In this document: positions 8,558 to 17,312 of the stretch, piece after piece
Numbering within the stretch: position 1 is the first letter of the stretch
Layout of the letters: every line of letters begins with the position of its first letter
Source: Gemmatimonadota bacterium
GTDB lineage: Bacteria > Gemmatimonadota > Gemmatimonadetes > Gemmatimonadales > GWC2-71-9
Length of the DNA: 64,000 nt
Assembly: GCA_029863245.1 (NCBI GenBank)
Contig: JAOTVV010000014.1
Coordinates: forward strand, 1-64,000
Direction of reading: 5' to 3'
The notes under the pieces: model-generated
Told to the model about the DNA's origin: nothing
Seen by the model: only the letters and a program-made list of their open reading frames with translations
Database searches by the model: none
Translations under genes and position numbers: made by a program

Positions 8558-9556
8558 ATGTCGCTCCGCCACGCCGCATCCATCGACCGCCGCGGTTTTC
8601 TGAAGGGTGCTGCTGCAGGCCTCGTCCTTATCCCCCACATCGAGCTCGGTGCCCTAGGCTCCCGTCTCTTCGCTCCGAAGACCGCCGTGGCCCTCATCCG
8701 CACCAGCGACCGGAAGGACGGCGTGCGCCGCGCCATGGCTCTCTTGGACCCCGAGGGAATTGCCGGCAGGGCCGTGAACCTGAAGCCAAACTTCAACACC
8801 GCCGACCCGGCCCCCGCCGGTACCCATAACGACACCCTGGCCCAGATCGTCACGGAGCTGAAGGAGCGGGGCGCGCGGGATGTCATCGTCGGAGAGTCCT
8901 CCTTTCCGCCCACGAAGAACGTGATGGAGGCCAAGGGCGTCTTCGACCTCGCCAGCGACATGGGGTTCGGGATCGTGAACTACGACGAGATTCCGGACAA
9001 CGAGTGGCTCCATTTCAAGCCCTCGGGCACCCACTGGCCCGACGGCTTCCACCTTCCCCGCCATGTGGTGGAGTCGGAGTACAACGTCAGCACCTGCTGC
9101 CTGAAGACACACGGCTCCGGAGGTGTCTTTACGATGTCCATGAAGCTCTCCGTGGGCCTCACGCCCAAGCGCATTCGCAGGGGGATGCACCGCTCTCCAG
9201 ACATGCGGCGCATGATCGCCGAGCTGAATCAGGGCTACGCGCCCAAGCTCATCATCATGGACGGTGTGGAAGCCTTCACCGACGGTGGCCCCTCACGGGG
9301 TCAGCTGGCTCAGGCGAACGTCATGATTGCCGGCACGGACCGGGTGGCGGTGGACGCCGTGGGCCTGGCCGTTCTCAAGGAGCTGGGGGCCAACGAGGCG
9401 ATCATGGGAACGCCGATCTTCCAACAGGAGCAGATGGCCCGGGCTGTGGAGGTGCGGCTGGGGATCCAGGGCCCCAACGAGATCGAGCTCGTCAGCGACG
9501 ACGAGGCCGGCACCGCCTACGCCGCCAAGCTGGAGGGGATCCTGGCGCAGGGGTGA
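8558..9556 (+). CDS. TAT-exported DUF362 protein
   Basis: 332 residues from ATG 8558, chosen because GGGAGG sits 5 bp upstream and the protein then opens with a twin-arginine signal (IDRRGFLKGAAAGLVLIP, residues about 9-26). Most of the rest matches the DUF362 family: VNLKPNFNTADPAP, DVIVGESSFPPTKNV, CCLKTHGSGGVFTMSMKLSVG and IIMDGVEAFTDGGPSRG. The biochemical role of DUF362 is not settled. No 4Fe-4S ferredoxin motif is present. Its stop codon overlaps the start of a second TAT-signal frame (ATGA), so it was the first gene of an operon that is now cut short. A second, divergent family member lies at 31233. Confidence 0.8.
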   Translation: MSLRHAASIDRRGFLKGAAAGLVLIPHIELGALGSRLFAPKTAVALIRTSDRKDGVRRAMALLDPEGIAGRAVNLKPNFNTADPAPAGTHNDTLAQIVTELKERGARDVIVGESSFPPTKNVMEAKGVFDLASDMGFGIVNYDEIPDNEWLHFKPSGTHWPDGFHLPRHVVESEYNVSTCCLKTHGSGGVFTMSMKLSVGLTPKRIRRGMHRSPDMRRMIAELNQGYAPKLIIMDGVEAFTDGGPSRGQLAQANVMIAGTDRVAVDAVGLAVLKELGANEAIMGTPIFQQEQMARAVEVRLGIQGPNEIELVSDDEAGTAYAAKLEGILAQG

Positions 9557-9720
9557 TGAACACTGTCGGTCACCTGAACAGGCGGGACTTCCTCCTCGCG
9601 GGGCTGGCCGGAGGCGCACTGGCCTGGGCGGTTGGGGAATCGCGAACCTCTGTGGCACTGACAGCCTCGGTGCTCAGGGACGCCAGGAGTCGAGGACATC
9701 CAACCCGACGCTATACGTGA
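9556..9720 (+). pseudogene. Truncated TAT-signal protein coupled to DUF362 gene
   Basis: 54 codons starting at ATG 9556, which overlaps the DUF362 stop as ATGA. It opens with a classical twin-arginine signal (LNRRDFLLAGLAGGALAWAV) and continues about 20 residues before a stop. It also runs 47 bp into the 3-prime end of the opposite-strand PD40 gene. A signal with no mature domain implies the 3-prime body was lost, probably when the neighbouring gene came to lie here. What the protein was cannot be said. Confidence 0.6.
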
Positions 9721-10573
9721 GGCGCACGAGAGCCGTGCCGTCCGCGTCCATCATGTAGATCTCGTCATCGCCGTCGCGGTCGCTCGTGAACCCGATCCGC
9801 TGTCCGTCGGGAGACCACACCGAATACCGATCCTCCGCTAGATCATGCGTGAGTTGCGTCTCGTTCGTGCCGTCCGCGTTGATCACATAGATGTCGTAGT
9901 TGCCATTGCGATCTGCGTCAAACGCGATCCTGGAGCCGTCTGGCGACCACGCCACACTACGCCCTTCCCAGACAAGGTTGTTCGTGAGCCGAGTGAGGTC
10001 CGTCCCGTCGGCCCGCATGACGTAGATTTCTCGGTTCCCGGCGCGCTCCGAAGCAAATGCGATTCTCGAACCGTCGGGCGACCAGGCAGCGCCGATGTCA
10101 GTTTCAGGGTTCCAGGTGAGTCGGGTCGGGTCGGTTCCGTCCGCACGCATGACGTACAGCTCGAGATTGCCGTCCCGATCGGACGTGAACAGCATCTGCG
10201 AGCAGTCCGGCGACCAGCGGGGAAAACCGTCACGCGCGGCATTGTTGGTGAGCTGCAGCAGCCGCCGCCTACCACCGGTGATCATGTCGAATACCTCGTA
10301 GTCGCCATCGCGGTCCGACATGAACGCGATCTTCCATCCATAGCCGTCGGGGTACCAATGGGCGCTCTGATCAACGGCAGGATGCCTGGTCAGGCGAATC
10401 GGAGCGGAGCCATCCTCCTCCATCATGAAGATGTTGAGATTCCCGTCCCTCCCTGACGTGAACAGGATGCGGCTGTCACCGGGCGAGAATGGCCCGTCGA
10501 ACGGATCGCCGCTGCACGAGGTGGACAAGAGGAAGAGCCAAGAAGCGGCGAGGAGGCATCTCGTGAGCCGCAT
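9674..10573 (-). CDS. TolB-like WD40/PD40 beta-propeller lipoprotein
   Basis: 299 residues from ATG 10573, which opens a lipoprotein signal (MRLTRCLLAASWLFLLSTSC; lipobox Cys at 20). The mature part is about six PD40 blades with repeats such as WSPDGSRIAFASERAGNREI and YVMRADGTDLTRLT. The propeller resembles the C-terminal domain of TolB, without TolB's N-terminal domain. Probably an outer-membrane or periplasmic scaffold protein. Its last 47 bp overlap the truncated TAT gene on the other strand. A decayed relative occurs at 30081. Confidence 0.8.
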   Translation of the reverse strand: MRLTRCLLAASWLFLLSTSCSGDPFDGPFSPGDSRILFTSGRDGNLNIFMMEEDGSAPIRLTRHPAVDQSAHWYPDGYGWKIAFMSDRDGDYEVFDMITGGRRRLLQLTNNAARDGFPRWSPDCSQMLFTSDRDGNLELYVMRADGTDPTRLTWNPETDIGAAWSPDGSRIAFASERAGNREIYVMRADGTDLTRLTNNLVWEGRSVAWSPDGSRIAFDADRNGNYDIYVINADGTNETQLTHDLAEDRYSVWSPDGQRIGFTSDRDGDDEIYMMDADGTALVRLTYSVGLDVLDSWRP

Positions 10574-11096
10574 GATGCCACGTCCCATAGGCGGATGTGA
10601 CCCCGCGAGGCACACGCCAGTGAGTTGTGCGAGAGCTTTCTTGAGCGCATACGTCGGATGCATGGTGCTTACGGCCTAGTCGATGTGACGGAAGCGACGG
10701 CGAGGATGCGCAGCAAAAAAGGGGGGCGCATGATAGACCTCACTGTGACGGCGAGGGGTGCCGGTTACCATCGGCTCTCGTCGTCGGTGGGCGTCCAGAT
10801 GGAGGGCGTCGCTCTGGCGGCAGGGGCCGTTGAAGGCCACCGGCAGATTGGCATTCAGCGCCGCATAATGGAGCGATTCCCCTTCAAGTCCAAGGACGGG
10901 AATTGTCCGGTTTGGATTGGCCAGCTAGGCGCCCGTCCATTTGAGGACCGGTTCATCTACGGTCACAGGAGCCGAGGGCGTTGCGGGAGTGCACCTCCGG
11001 TCACTGCTTGCGACTCGTCGTGTCGGCTTTGGCGCTCTTGCGCCGCCTGCGTTCTTCCCTAACTTCGCGCACATCCCAACCGTTTCGGAGTGAGCC
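10574..11096. other. Spacer, no gene seen
   Basis: 523 bp between divergent genes. No frame with a convincing start, codon pattern or domain was found. It contains one copy of a 38-bp dispersed repeat (10925-10962). Confidence 0.5.
10925..10962 (+). repeat. 38-bp dispersed repeat, copy 1
   Basis: The block from CTAGGCGC to TCTACGG matches 26595-26632 at 32 of 38 positions without gaps. It includes 16 identical bases, GTCCATTTGAGGACCG, which hold a small inverted repeat. Origin unknown; possibly the end of a lost mobile element. Confidence 0.5.
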
Positions 11097-11372
11097 ATGT
11101 CTCTCAACATCAAAGCCCTGACCATCGTTGGTGCCGTGATGCTCGGCGGGTGTTGCTTCCTCGTCGGGCTGACGAACCTCATCTGGGAGTCGTATGGCGC
11201 GGGGTTCTTGGATGTGGTTGCGTCACTCTACCCGGGTTACCACGGTCCCACAGGGTTCGGCTCGGTGATTGTCGTCACCCTCTACGGCGCTGTCGACGGT
11301 GCCGTGTGCGGCGCAATCGTCGGTTGGGTCTACAACGCCGTCGCCGGCGGAGGAAGCCGCGCCGCTGCTTGA
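11097..11372 (+). CDS. Small membrane protein, holin-like annotation family
   Basis: 91 residues with two clear hydrophobic helices (ALTIVGAVMLGGCCFLVGL and GSVIVVTLYGAVDGAVCGAIVGWVYN). The pattern MSLNIKAL...YPGYHG...GSVI...DGA..GA..GW.YN recurs in small bacterial membrane proteins that are often labelled bacteriophage holin, though they occur singly outside prophages. No lysis gene is nearby, so that name should not be taken as a function. Starts at ATG 11097 after GGAGTGAGCC. Confidence 0.65.
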   Translation: MSLNIKALTIVGAVMLGGCCFLVGLTNLIWESYGAGFLDVVASLYPGYHGPTGFGSVIVVTLYGAVDGAVCGAIVGWVYNAVAGGGSRAAA

Positions 11373-11471
11373 CCGTCGCGCCGTAGCACCGTAGCGAAGA
11401 ATTCGCAGTCGGATTCCGCTGGACACTCCGACCGCTGCGGACCTGTATCGCCCGAACACGAGAGCCAGACT

Positions 11472-11759
11472 ATGCCCGCCAAGGGGCAGTTCACCACCGA
11501 GGAGGCCCGTATCCTCGGTGATCGCATCCGCATCGACTGGACCTCCGTGCCGCTCGACGAGTTCCGCAGAGGGCTCAGCGTCGAACTCGAACATGGTGCC
11601 TGTGATCCCCAAACCAATGTCACCGACGACGATTTCCTCGCGACGGCCAAGATCGCGTTGGCACACCTCAAGGAGTTCCCCGACTACTACACGCGCCTAG
11701 CCAAGATGGAGGCCGAGGCCAAGGAGCACTGGTCCACACAGCGCGGGTCAACGGCCTGA
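11472..11759 (+). CDS. DUF5661-like small protein
   Basis: 95 residues, soluble. The sequence FTTEEARILGDRIRIDW, FRRGLSVELEHGACDPQTNV and IALAHLKEFPDYYTRLAKME matches a small family (DUF5661 type) of unknown function in which ELEHG, NVT and the HL-E-PDYY-RL-ME tail are conserved. It lies 99 bp after the small membrane protein on the same strand. Confidence 0.7.
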   Translation: MPAKGQFTTEEARILGDRIRIDWTSVPLDEFRRGLSVELEHGACDPQTNVTDDDFLATAKIALAHLKEFPDYYTRLAKMEAEAKEHWSTQRGSTA

Positions 11760-11779
11760 CAGGCGCGGGAAGGACATGG

Positions 11780-13000
11780 ATGACCCTCTATCTGCGTCAC
11801 CTCAAGTCCGAGGCATGCGCACCGAGGCAGGCGTCGCTGCAGCGTTTTCTCAATCTCGTGACGGTGCTGGCGGCCGTGCAGCTCACCGCGTGTAACGGCG
11901 AGACGTCGACCGACCCGCCGCCCCAGGCGACCTGTATCGCGTCAAGCAATCAGCAGGCAATCAATCAAGCCCTCACCCAGGTGGGGTCCGTGGCGGTCCT
12001 CTGTCAGAACGCCGTCTTCCCGCTCACCGCACCGGTCGTGTTCAGCCAAGACAGTCAGCAGATCTACACCGAGGGATTCCCGACCGACGACCGGCGGGCA
12101 GTGCTTGCGATCGCGTCCGCCTCCATGGTCACGGCGGTGGATATGGCCGACCGGTCCCACGTGGTGTTGCGGAACGTGGTGGTGGATGGGAGTCGACCGA
12201 CTTTTGGGCACAGGGCCGGCGAAGCGCTCATCCGCGCGGGCGGGTCCGTGGCGGGACAGGTGGTGCGGGAGGTCAAGGCGTTCGAGCCTCGGAGCTGGTC
12301 CACTCTCCACCTGTTCGAGGGTGGCAACCCGTACTGCAGCGACGCGCTGGTGGAAAACAACGAGTTCGGTCCGGCCGGTCAGTCGGACGGGACCTGGGCA
12401 GACGGCATTTCGCTGGCGTGCTCGAACAGTGTCGTCCGCAACAACGTCATCGTGGACGCCACCGACGGGGCCATCGTGATCTTCGCCGCGCCCGGGTCGG
12501 TGATCGAGAACAACGTGATCCGGGCGGACACTCGGGTCCTCCTGGGCGGCATCAACATGGTGGACTATCCCGTCTATGGGGGAGACTACACGAACACGCG
12601 GGTGCGCAATAACGTCATCGACGCGGCCGGAGCCGTGATCCGCATCGGCATCGGCATGGGATGGCGAGTCTGGGTTTGCTTCGACCCGAACAGTCCCGAG
12701 GACCCCACGATCTTCGGCGGCGTGGTCACGAACAACACGCTCCAGGGCGACCACATGCAGTACGGATTCACCGTCGACGGTGTGCGCGACTGGACGGTGA
12801 CCGGAAACGTCGATCTGGCCACGCACTCCGGCACCCCGACCATCGCGTGCAACGGACAGGTGGCGTCGCCGCCGGCCGGATTCCAATTCCACGGCGCTCG
12901 AGCGGATGGAGTGTTTCAACCCGAGTTCACCGAAGCGTTTGTCGAGTTGGCGCTCTGGGCTATCGACAGTCCTCGGCCGGCGTCGAGCACAGCCTTCTAG
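11780..13000 (+). CDS. Right-handed beta-helix lipoprotein
   Basis: 406 residues, 20 bp after the preceding gene with GGGAAGGA before ATG 11780. It has an N-terminal stretch and a lipobox (VQLTAC, Cys about 38). From about residue 95 it shows parallel beta-helix coils (PbH1) with asparagine ladders: VENNEFG, VVRNNVIVDATDGAIVIF, VIENNVIRADTRV, RVRNNVIDAAGAVI and VVTNNTLQGD. Such folds are common in pectate lyase-like and other surface polysaccharide-acting proteins, but no catalytic set was recognised. The final SSTAF and the stop are encoded by the 48-bp sequence that is repeated exactly at 23155. Confidence 0.75.
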   Translation: MTLYLRHLKSEACAPRQASLQRFLNLVTVLAAVQLTACNGETSTDPPPQATCIASSNQQAINQALTQVGSVAVLCQNAVFPLTAPVVFSQDSQQIYTEGFPTDDRRAVLAIASASMVTAVDMADRSHVVLRNVVVDGSRPTFGHRAGEALIRAGGSVAGQVVREVKAFEPRSWSTLHLFEGGNPYCSDALVENNEFGPAGQSDGTWADGISLACSNSVVRNNVIVDATDGAIVIFAAPGSVIENNVIRADTRVLLGGINMVDYPVYGGDYTNTRVRNNVIDAAGAVIRIGIGMGWRVWVCFDPNSPEDPTIFGGVVTNNTLQGDHMQYGFTVDGVRDWTVTGNVDLATHSGTPTIACNGQVASPPAGFQFHGARADGVFQPEFTEAFVELALWAIDSPRPASSTAF

Positions 13001-13029
13001 CCTGCCGAGCGCTCGTTGGGCCGAGGGCG
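12982..13029 (+). repeat. 48-bp exact direct repeat, left copy
   Basis: Identical over 48 bp to 23155-23202. It starts within the last codons of the beta-helix gene (GTCGAGCACAGCCTTCTAG) and contains the 10-bp palindrome CGAGCGCTCG. The two copies flank the SusC/SusD/FG-GAP island. No similarity extends beyond the 48 bp on either side. Confidence 0.9.
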
Positions 13030-13073
13030 CGAACGGCGCGCTGAGCCGCTACGCAGCCGGCATCTTTGCGGGT

Positions 13074-13844
13074 CTACCGGAACGGATGCGACTTCGTCCA
13101 CATCACGATCACGCCACAGGCGGCTCTTGACCCGGTGAACTCGCCCGGGATCTCTCCGGGGCCGCGGTAGATCTCGATCCCGTAGATGTCGCGGATCGGG
13201 GTGTTCTCGTGGAAGGAGCGGACCTCCACCCCGTCGATCCACCAGTTTGGGTGGCATTGGGGGGAGCGCGCCATGACGGCGAAGCACTCGAATGTCTGCT
13301 GGTTGCATTCGATTCGGACCCCCCGCACGGTGCGTAGGGCATCCCCCACCGAGCTGTACGCCCCTTCGTTGAGTTCGTCCCATCGGAGGAAGGCGCCCAG
13401 CCCGCGCCGCCGTCGTCGTTCGAAGTCCGAGTAGCGCGGCATAAGCTGGTCGGCGCGGGCCGTCACGACCAGCTCTGGAAGCCGGTGTCCCGTGAAGTCG
13501 AGGGCGAAGACCCAGTCCACCTCGCCCGAAGGGGGAAGCCGAACCTTAGAGACACCGGTGGCGTACCCCAGCAACTGAATCGTGACCTCCGCATCTCCGG
13601 CGGGGAGCCCCCGGGCCTCGAACCGACCAAGGGTGTCCGTAGTGATGGGAGGCGGACCTGGCCGGATCCGGACGACGGCCTCCGGGAGCGGGTGGCCGGT
13701 TTCGCTGTCGATGACGCGGCCTCGGAGCGTCGCCTGGGCGGCACCCCTCTCCGGACCGATTGCGACCGCGAGCAGGGCCGCCAGCAGGGCTCCGGTCAGC
13801 ATGCCGGCTCGGGCGGTGTGCTTCGGCAGGGCTCCGGGGATCAC
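13074..13844 (-). CDS. Secreted protein with carboxypeptidase regulatory-like and TonB-plug-like domains
   Basis: 256 residues from GTG 13844. This start is preferred because AGAGGGG lies upstream and it supplies the basic n-region of the signal peptide; ATG 13802 is the alternative. The signal ends about AAQA. Then follows a CarboxypepD_reg-like beta-sandwich (TLRGRVIDSETGHPLPEAVV, GRFEARGLPAGDAEVTIQ) and a plug-like segment (LPELVVTAR, GDALRTVRGVRIEC, WWIDGVEV, IRDIYGIEIYRGPGEIP). The outer-membrane barrel is absent. This short form is common in Gemmatimonadota-type genomes. It is divergent from the SusC gene, and its role may be accessory to it. Confidence 0.7.
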   Translation of the reverse strand: MIPGALPKHTARAGMLTGALLAALLAVAIGPERGAAQATLRGRVIDSETGHPLPEAVVRIRPGPPPITTDTLGRFEARGLPAGDAEVTIQLLGYATGVSKVRLPPSGEVDWVFALDFTGHRLPELVVTARADQLMPRYSDFERRRRRGLGAFLRWDELNEGAYSSVGDALRTVRGVRIECNQQTFECFAVMARSPQCHPNWWIDGVEVRSFHENTPIRDIYGIEIYRGPGEIPGEFTGSRAACGVIVMWTKSHPFR

Positions 13845-13929
13845 GGCAATCCCCTCTGGGACCGGGGGGGCTTCGAGGCTACTGCGGACGGAGCGGGTCT
13901 CCGGGCCCCCATCGCTCAAATAGCCCCTA

Positions 13930-13958
13930 TTGCGCAAAAAGGGCTCCAAACGTATAAG
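13930..13958 (+). promoter_or_regulatory. Candidate promoter for the SusC/SusD genes
   Basis: TTGCGC (13930-13935), 17-bp spacer, TATAAG (13953-13958), about 155 bp upstream of the SusC start and in a locally AT-richer stretch. Sequence match only. Confidence 0.4.
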
Positions 13959-14116
13959 GTATGTGGCATACAATCCATAATGAAATAAGACTAAACCCGA
14001 TTCAGCGGTTAGTCGAGGTGTTGGTGGGGCGGGGAGGGCGATGGTCGGCCTCAGCTCGGCCGATCCTCGCAGGGATTCGCAGGTCGCTCTCCCTTCTTCC
14101 ACAAAGGAGGCAGATG

Positions 14117-17100
14117 ATGCGCGTTTCACGTCTTGGTCCGCTAGTGGTCGGCAGTGCCGTTGCGGCACTCGTGGCCCTCATCCCCAGTCCGCTCGTGGCG
14201 CAGCAGGACGCAGTCATTACTGGCCGCGTCATGTCGGATCGGGGCAGTCCGCTGGGCGGCGCCACTGTGACGGTGGGCGCCACCAACGCCAGCGCCGTCA
14301 CTACGCGGGACGGCACTTATAGGATCACCATCGCCGCGGAGGCCGTGCGGGGCCAGCAAGCGGTGCTGACGGTGCGATTCATCGGCTATCGGCCCGCCAC
14401 CCGCACCATGACCCTCGAGCCGGGCACCCAGGAACAGAACTTCGAGCTAACAGCCGACCCCTTCCGGCTCGATGAGCTCGTCGTCACCGGCGTGGCGGAG
14501 GCCATGTCCGCCAAGAAGTTGACCTTCACGGTCGGGAAGGTGACCGCGGAGCAATTGCAGGACGTTCCGGGGTCCAGCGCGCTTGTGTCGCTCCAAGGCA
14601 AGGTGGCTGGCGCCCGCATCATTCCGACCTCCGCGCAGCCCGGTGGCGAGGTGTCGATCCGGCTCCGCGGTGCCACGAGCATTTCAGGCACGCAGGAGCC
14701 GCTCTACATCGTGGACGGCGTGATCACGCGGTTCGGTCTCGCGGACATGGCGCCGGAGGACGTTGAGAGTATAGAGGTGATCAAGGGGGCGGCGGCCTCC
14801 TCGCTGTACGGCTCCGCCGCGGCCAACGGGGTCGTGCAGGTGTTCACGAAGCGGGGCCGGGCCCTGGCTGAAGGCGCGCTCCAGATAACGACGCGCTTCG
14901 AGGCGGGGGTCAACAGCATGCCCCGCCGACTCGAGTTCTCCAAGTCGCATGCCTGGCAGGTCGACGCGAACGGGGATTACATCCTCAATGCCACAGGCGG
15001 ACGGCAAACCGAACCCGACCAGGTTGCCGACAATCCGTTCATGACCTACTACGACCACTGGGACGCCATGATTGATCCCGGCGTGTACTGGACCGGGTAC
15101 GTCTCTTTCGGCCAGCGGCGCGGCACCACGAACTTCAGCGCCTCGTTTCAGAACACCGACAACAAGGGCGTGATCTTCGGGCTCGACGGGTACAAGCGGC
15201 AGAACTTCCGGCTCAACCTCGACCAGCGGCTGAACCCCGCCCTGGACGTCTCGTTCAGCACGTTCTATGGAACCTCGACCAACGGCCGGGCCGCCGAGGG
15301 GCAGACCGGGCCGTTCTTCGGTCTCATGTTCGTGCAGCCGGACGTCAACATCGAAGCGCCCTGTGAGGGCTCCAGCGAGCCGTATTGCCCGCTCGTCCCG
15401 CTCAGTGGCGACGTGGCCAACGACTTCAACCCGATGTACGAGCTGGCCAATCGGGAGATCCGACAGGATCGGAACCGGTTCACCGGCGCGGCCAGGTTGC
15501 GGTGGCGGATGCTCAGCTGGCTGTCGGCCGAAGGGAGCTTCGCCTACGACCAGGAGGCAGAGTCCTACTCGGACCTCCAGCCGTTTGGCTACCAGACCTC
15601 CTCGGGCACTAAACAGAATGGGGATCTCTTCCGGCGGGCGAACAACAATTACCAGCTCAATGCCGACGTCACACTCACGAGCATCCGGACCTTCGGCAGT
15701 ATCACGAACACGACCAGGGTGGCGGCAATCCTGGAGAACCAGAAGAACCGCCTGCTCAGTGCCAACGCCCCCACCCTCCTCGTGGCCGAAGTGCCCCATT
15801 TCGCCGCGGCCGACCACCCTGCCTCGAGGGACGTTTCGCGTGAAGAGGACCTTCGGAACCGGAACTACCTCGCAATCACCACGTTCGATATCAAGGACCG
15901 GTACATCCTGGACGGGCTGGTGCGGCGAGACGGGTCATCGCTGTTCGGGCCTGACAGCCGCTGGTCCACGTATTACCGCGTCTCCGGGGCGTGGCGGGTC
16001 ACCGAAGATCTGAGGATCCCCGGTGTCGACGAGCTGCGGCTTCGCGGCTCCTACGGCACCGCGGGTCTGCGACCCAACTTCGACGACCAGTATGAAATCC
16101 TCGCCGTGACCCCCGGCGGTTTCACCAAGCAGGTCCTGGGCAATCCGGATCTGAAGCCGGCCCGCTCGGCCGAGATGGAACTCGGTGCCAACCTCGAGTT
16201 CGGGACCGGCCGGCTTAGCGTCGAGTACTCCTACGCCCGCAAGGAAACCAAAGACCAGCTTCTCCTGGCCGACCTGCCGGCGGTGGCCGGCTTCCTGCAG
16301 CAATGGCAGAACACCGGGGCGCTCCTTTCGAAGACCCACGAGGTGAGCTTCGGGGCACGAATGATCGACGGCCGCAACACCAGCCTCACGCTGAACATCG
16401 TGGGAGACCGGACGCGGCAGGTCATCACGGAGTGGAGCCTGCCAGACCGTCTGTACGCCTTCCAGCAGATGCCCGCCACCTTCTTCCTGGCCGACGGTTC
16501 AGACCTGGGCGCGATGTTCGGGACCCGCTGGATCCGCAGCGTCGACGAGCTGTACGACGACCCGGCGAAGTTCGCGGAGTCCGGGCCTGGACAGACCTGG
16601 GACCGGGACAACGTGATGATCAATGAGGACGGCTACGTCGTCCGGAAGGACCAATACGGCACGCCGGACGAGCGGGCCATCAAGTACACGTTCTGCAAAA
16701 GCGAGGACCAATCGGGCACCTGTGTGGAGACCTCGCAGCTCGTCCAAATCGGCGACGCCAATCCCGACTTCAACTTGAGCTTCGGGCTCAGGTTCCAACA
16801 CAAACGGCTCGTGGTGAGCGGGTTGCTCGACTGGTCGTACGGCGGCGACCTGTACAACGGGACCCGGCAGTGGGCGTTCCAGGCCACCCGCGACCGCGCG
16901 CAAGACCAGGCCGGTAAGCCCCAAAACGATGCACCGTGCGGCGTGGTCGCGGATCCAATGCCGGCCTGTCCCCAGAAGCCGCTGGGGTACTACGCCGTCG
17001 GGTTCTACAACGGTCTCGATCCGAGCGACTTCTTCGTCGAGAACGGGTCCTACGCCAAGCTCAAAGAGCTGTCGGTCCACTACACCTTCGTGAGCGACCA

Positions 17101-17299
17101 GCTCCGGTCAATCGGATTGGGAGGGATCGGTTCGATACGGCTCGGGTTCATCGCCCGCAATCTGTTCACGATCACCAACTACTCCGGGCTCGATCCGGAA
17201 GTCTCTGGCCTTTTCGGCGATCCGTTCCAGGTCAGGATGGACTGGTTCCAGTATCCGCAATTCCGGACCTACTCGACCGTCGTCGAGTTCACATTCTGA
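14117..17299 (+). CDS. SusC/RagA-type TonB-linked outer-membrane transporter
   Basis: About 1060 residues. AAAGGAGG at 14103-14110 puts the start at ATG 14117 (ATG 14114 is the alternative), giving a signal peptide MRVSRLGPLVVGSAVAALVA ending LVAQQ. A CarboxypepD_reg_2-like domain follows (DAVITGRVMSDRGSPLGGAT). The linker ELVVTGVAEA leads to the TonB plug (LQGKVAGARI, EVSIRLRGATSISGTQEPLY, VESIEVIKGAAASSLYGSAAA). The rest is a 22-strand-type barrel that ends in aromatic Phe (STVVEFTF), as expected for BAM-assembled barrels. It imports an oligomeric nutrient, probably glycan or peptide, together with the SusD-like lipoprotein 13 bp downstream. Confidence 0.9.
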   Translation: MRVSRLGPLVVGSAVAALVALIPSPLVAQQDAVITGRVMSDRGSPLGGATVTVGATNASAVTTRDGTYRITIAAEAVRGQQAVLTVRFIGYRPATRTMTLEPGTQEQNFELTADPFRLDELVVTGVAEAMSAKKLTFTVGKVTAEQLQDVPGSSALVSLQGKVAGARIIPTSAQPGGEVSIRLRGATSISGTQEPLYIVDGVITRFGLADMAPEDVESIEVIKGAAASSLYGSAAANGVVQVFTKRGRALAEGALQITTRFEAGVNSMPRRLEFSKSHAWQVDANGDYILNATGGRQTEPDQVADNPFMTYYDHWDAMIDPGVYWTGYVSFGQRRGTTNFSASFQNTDNKGVIFGLDGYKRQNFRLNLDQRLNPALDVSFSTFYGTSTNGRAAEGQTGPFFGLMFVQPDVNIEAPCEGSSEPYCPLVPLSGDVANDFNPMYELANREIRQDRNRFTGAARLRWRMLSWLSAEGSFAYDQEAESYSDLQPFGYQTSSGTKQNGDLFRRANNNYQLNADVTLTSIRTFGSITNTTRVAAILENQKNRLLSANAPTLLVAEVPHFAAADHPASRDVSREEDLRNRNYLAITTFDIKDRYILDGLVRRDGSSLFGPDSRWSTYYRVSGAWRVTEDLRIPGVDELRLRGSYGTAGLRPNFDDQYEILAVTPGGFTKQVLGNPDLKPARSAEMELGANLEFGTGRLSVEYSYARKETKDQLLLADLPAVAGFLQQWQNTGALLSKTHEVSFGARMIDGRNTSLTLNIVGDRTRQVITEWSLPDRLYAFQQMPATFFLADGSDLGAMFGTRWIRSVDELYDDPAKFAESGPGQTWDRDNVMINEDGYVVRKDQYGTPDERAIKYTFCKSEDQSGTCVETSQLVQIGDANPDFNLSFGLRFQHKRLVVSGLLDWSYGGDLYNGTRQWAFQATRDRAQDQAGKPQNDAPCGVVADPMPACPQKPLGYYAVGFYNGLDPSDFFVENGSYAKLKELSVHYTFVSDQLRSIGLGGIGSIRLGFIARNLFTITNYSGLDPEVSGLFGDPFQVRMDWFQYPQFRTYSTVVEFTF

Positions 17300-17312
17300 G
17301 GGGACGCCCGTC

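Noticed and set aside
11097-11372. Prophage holin
   Set aside because: Similar small proteins are labelled holin, but no endolysin or phage gene is present in the window.
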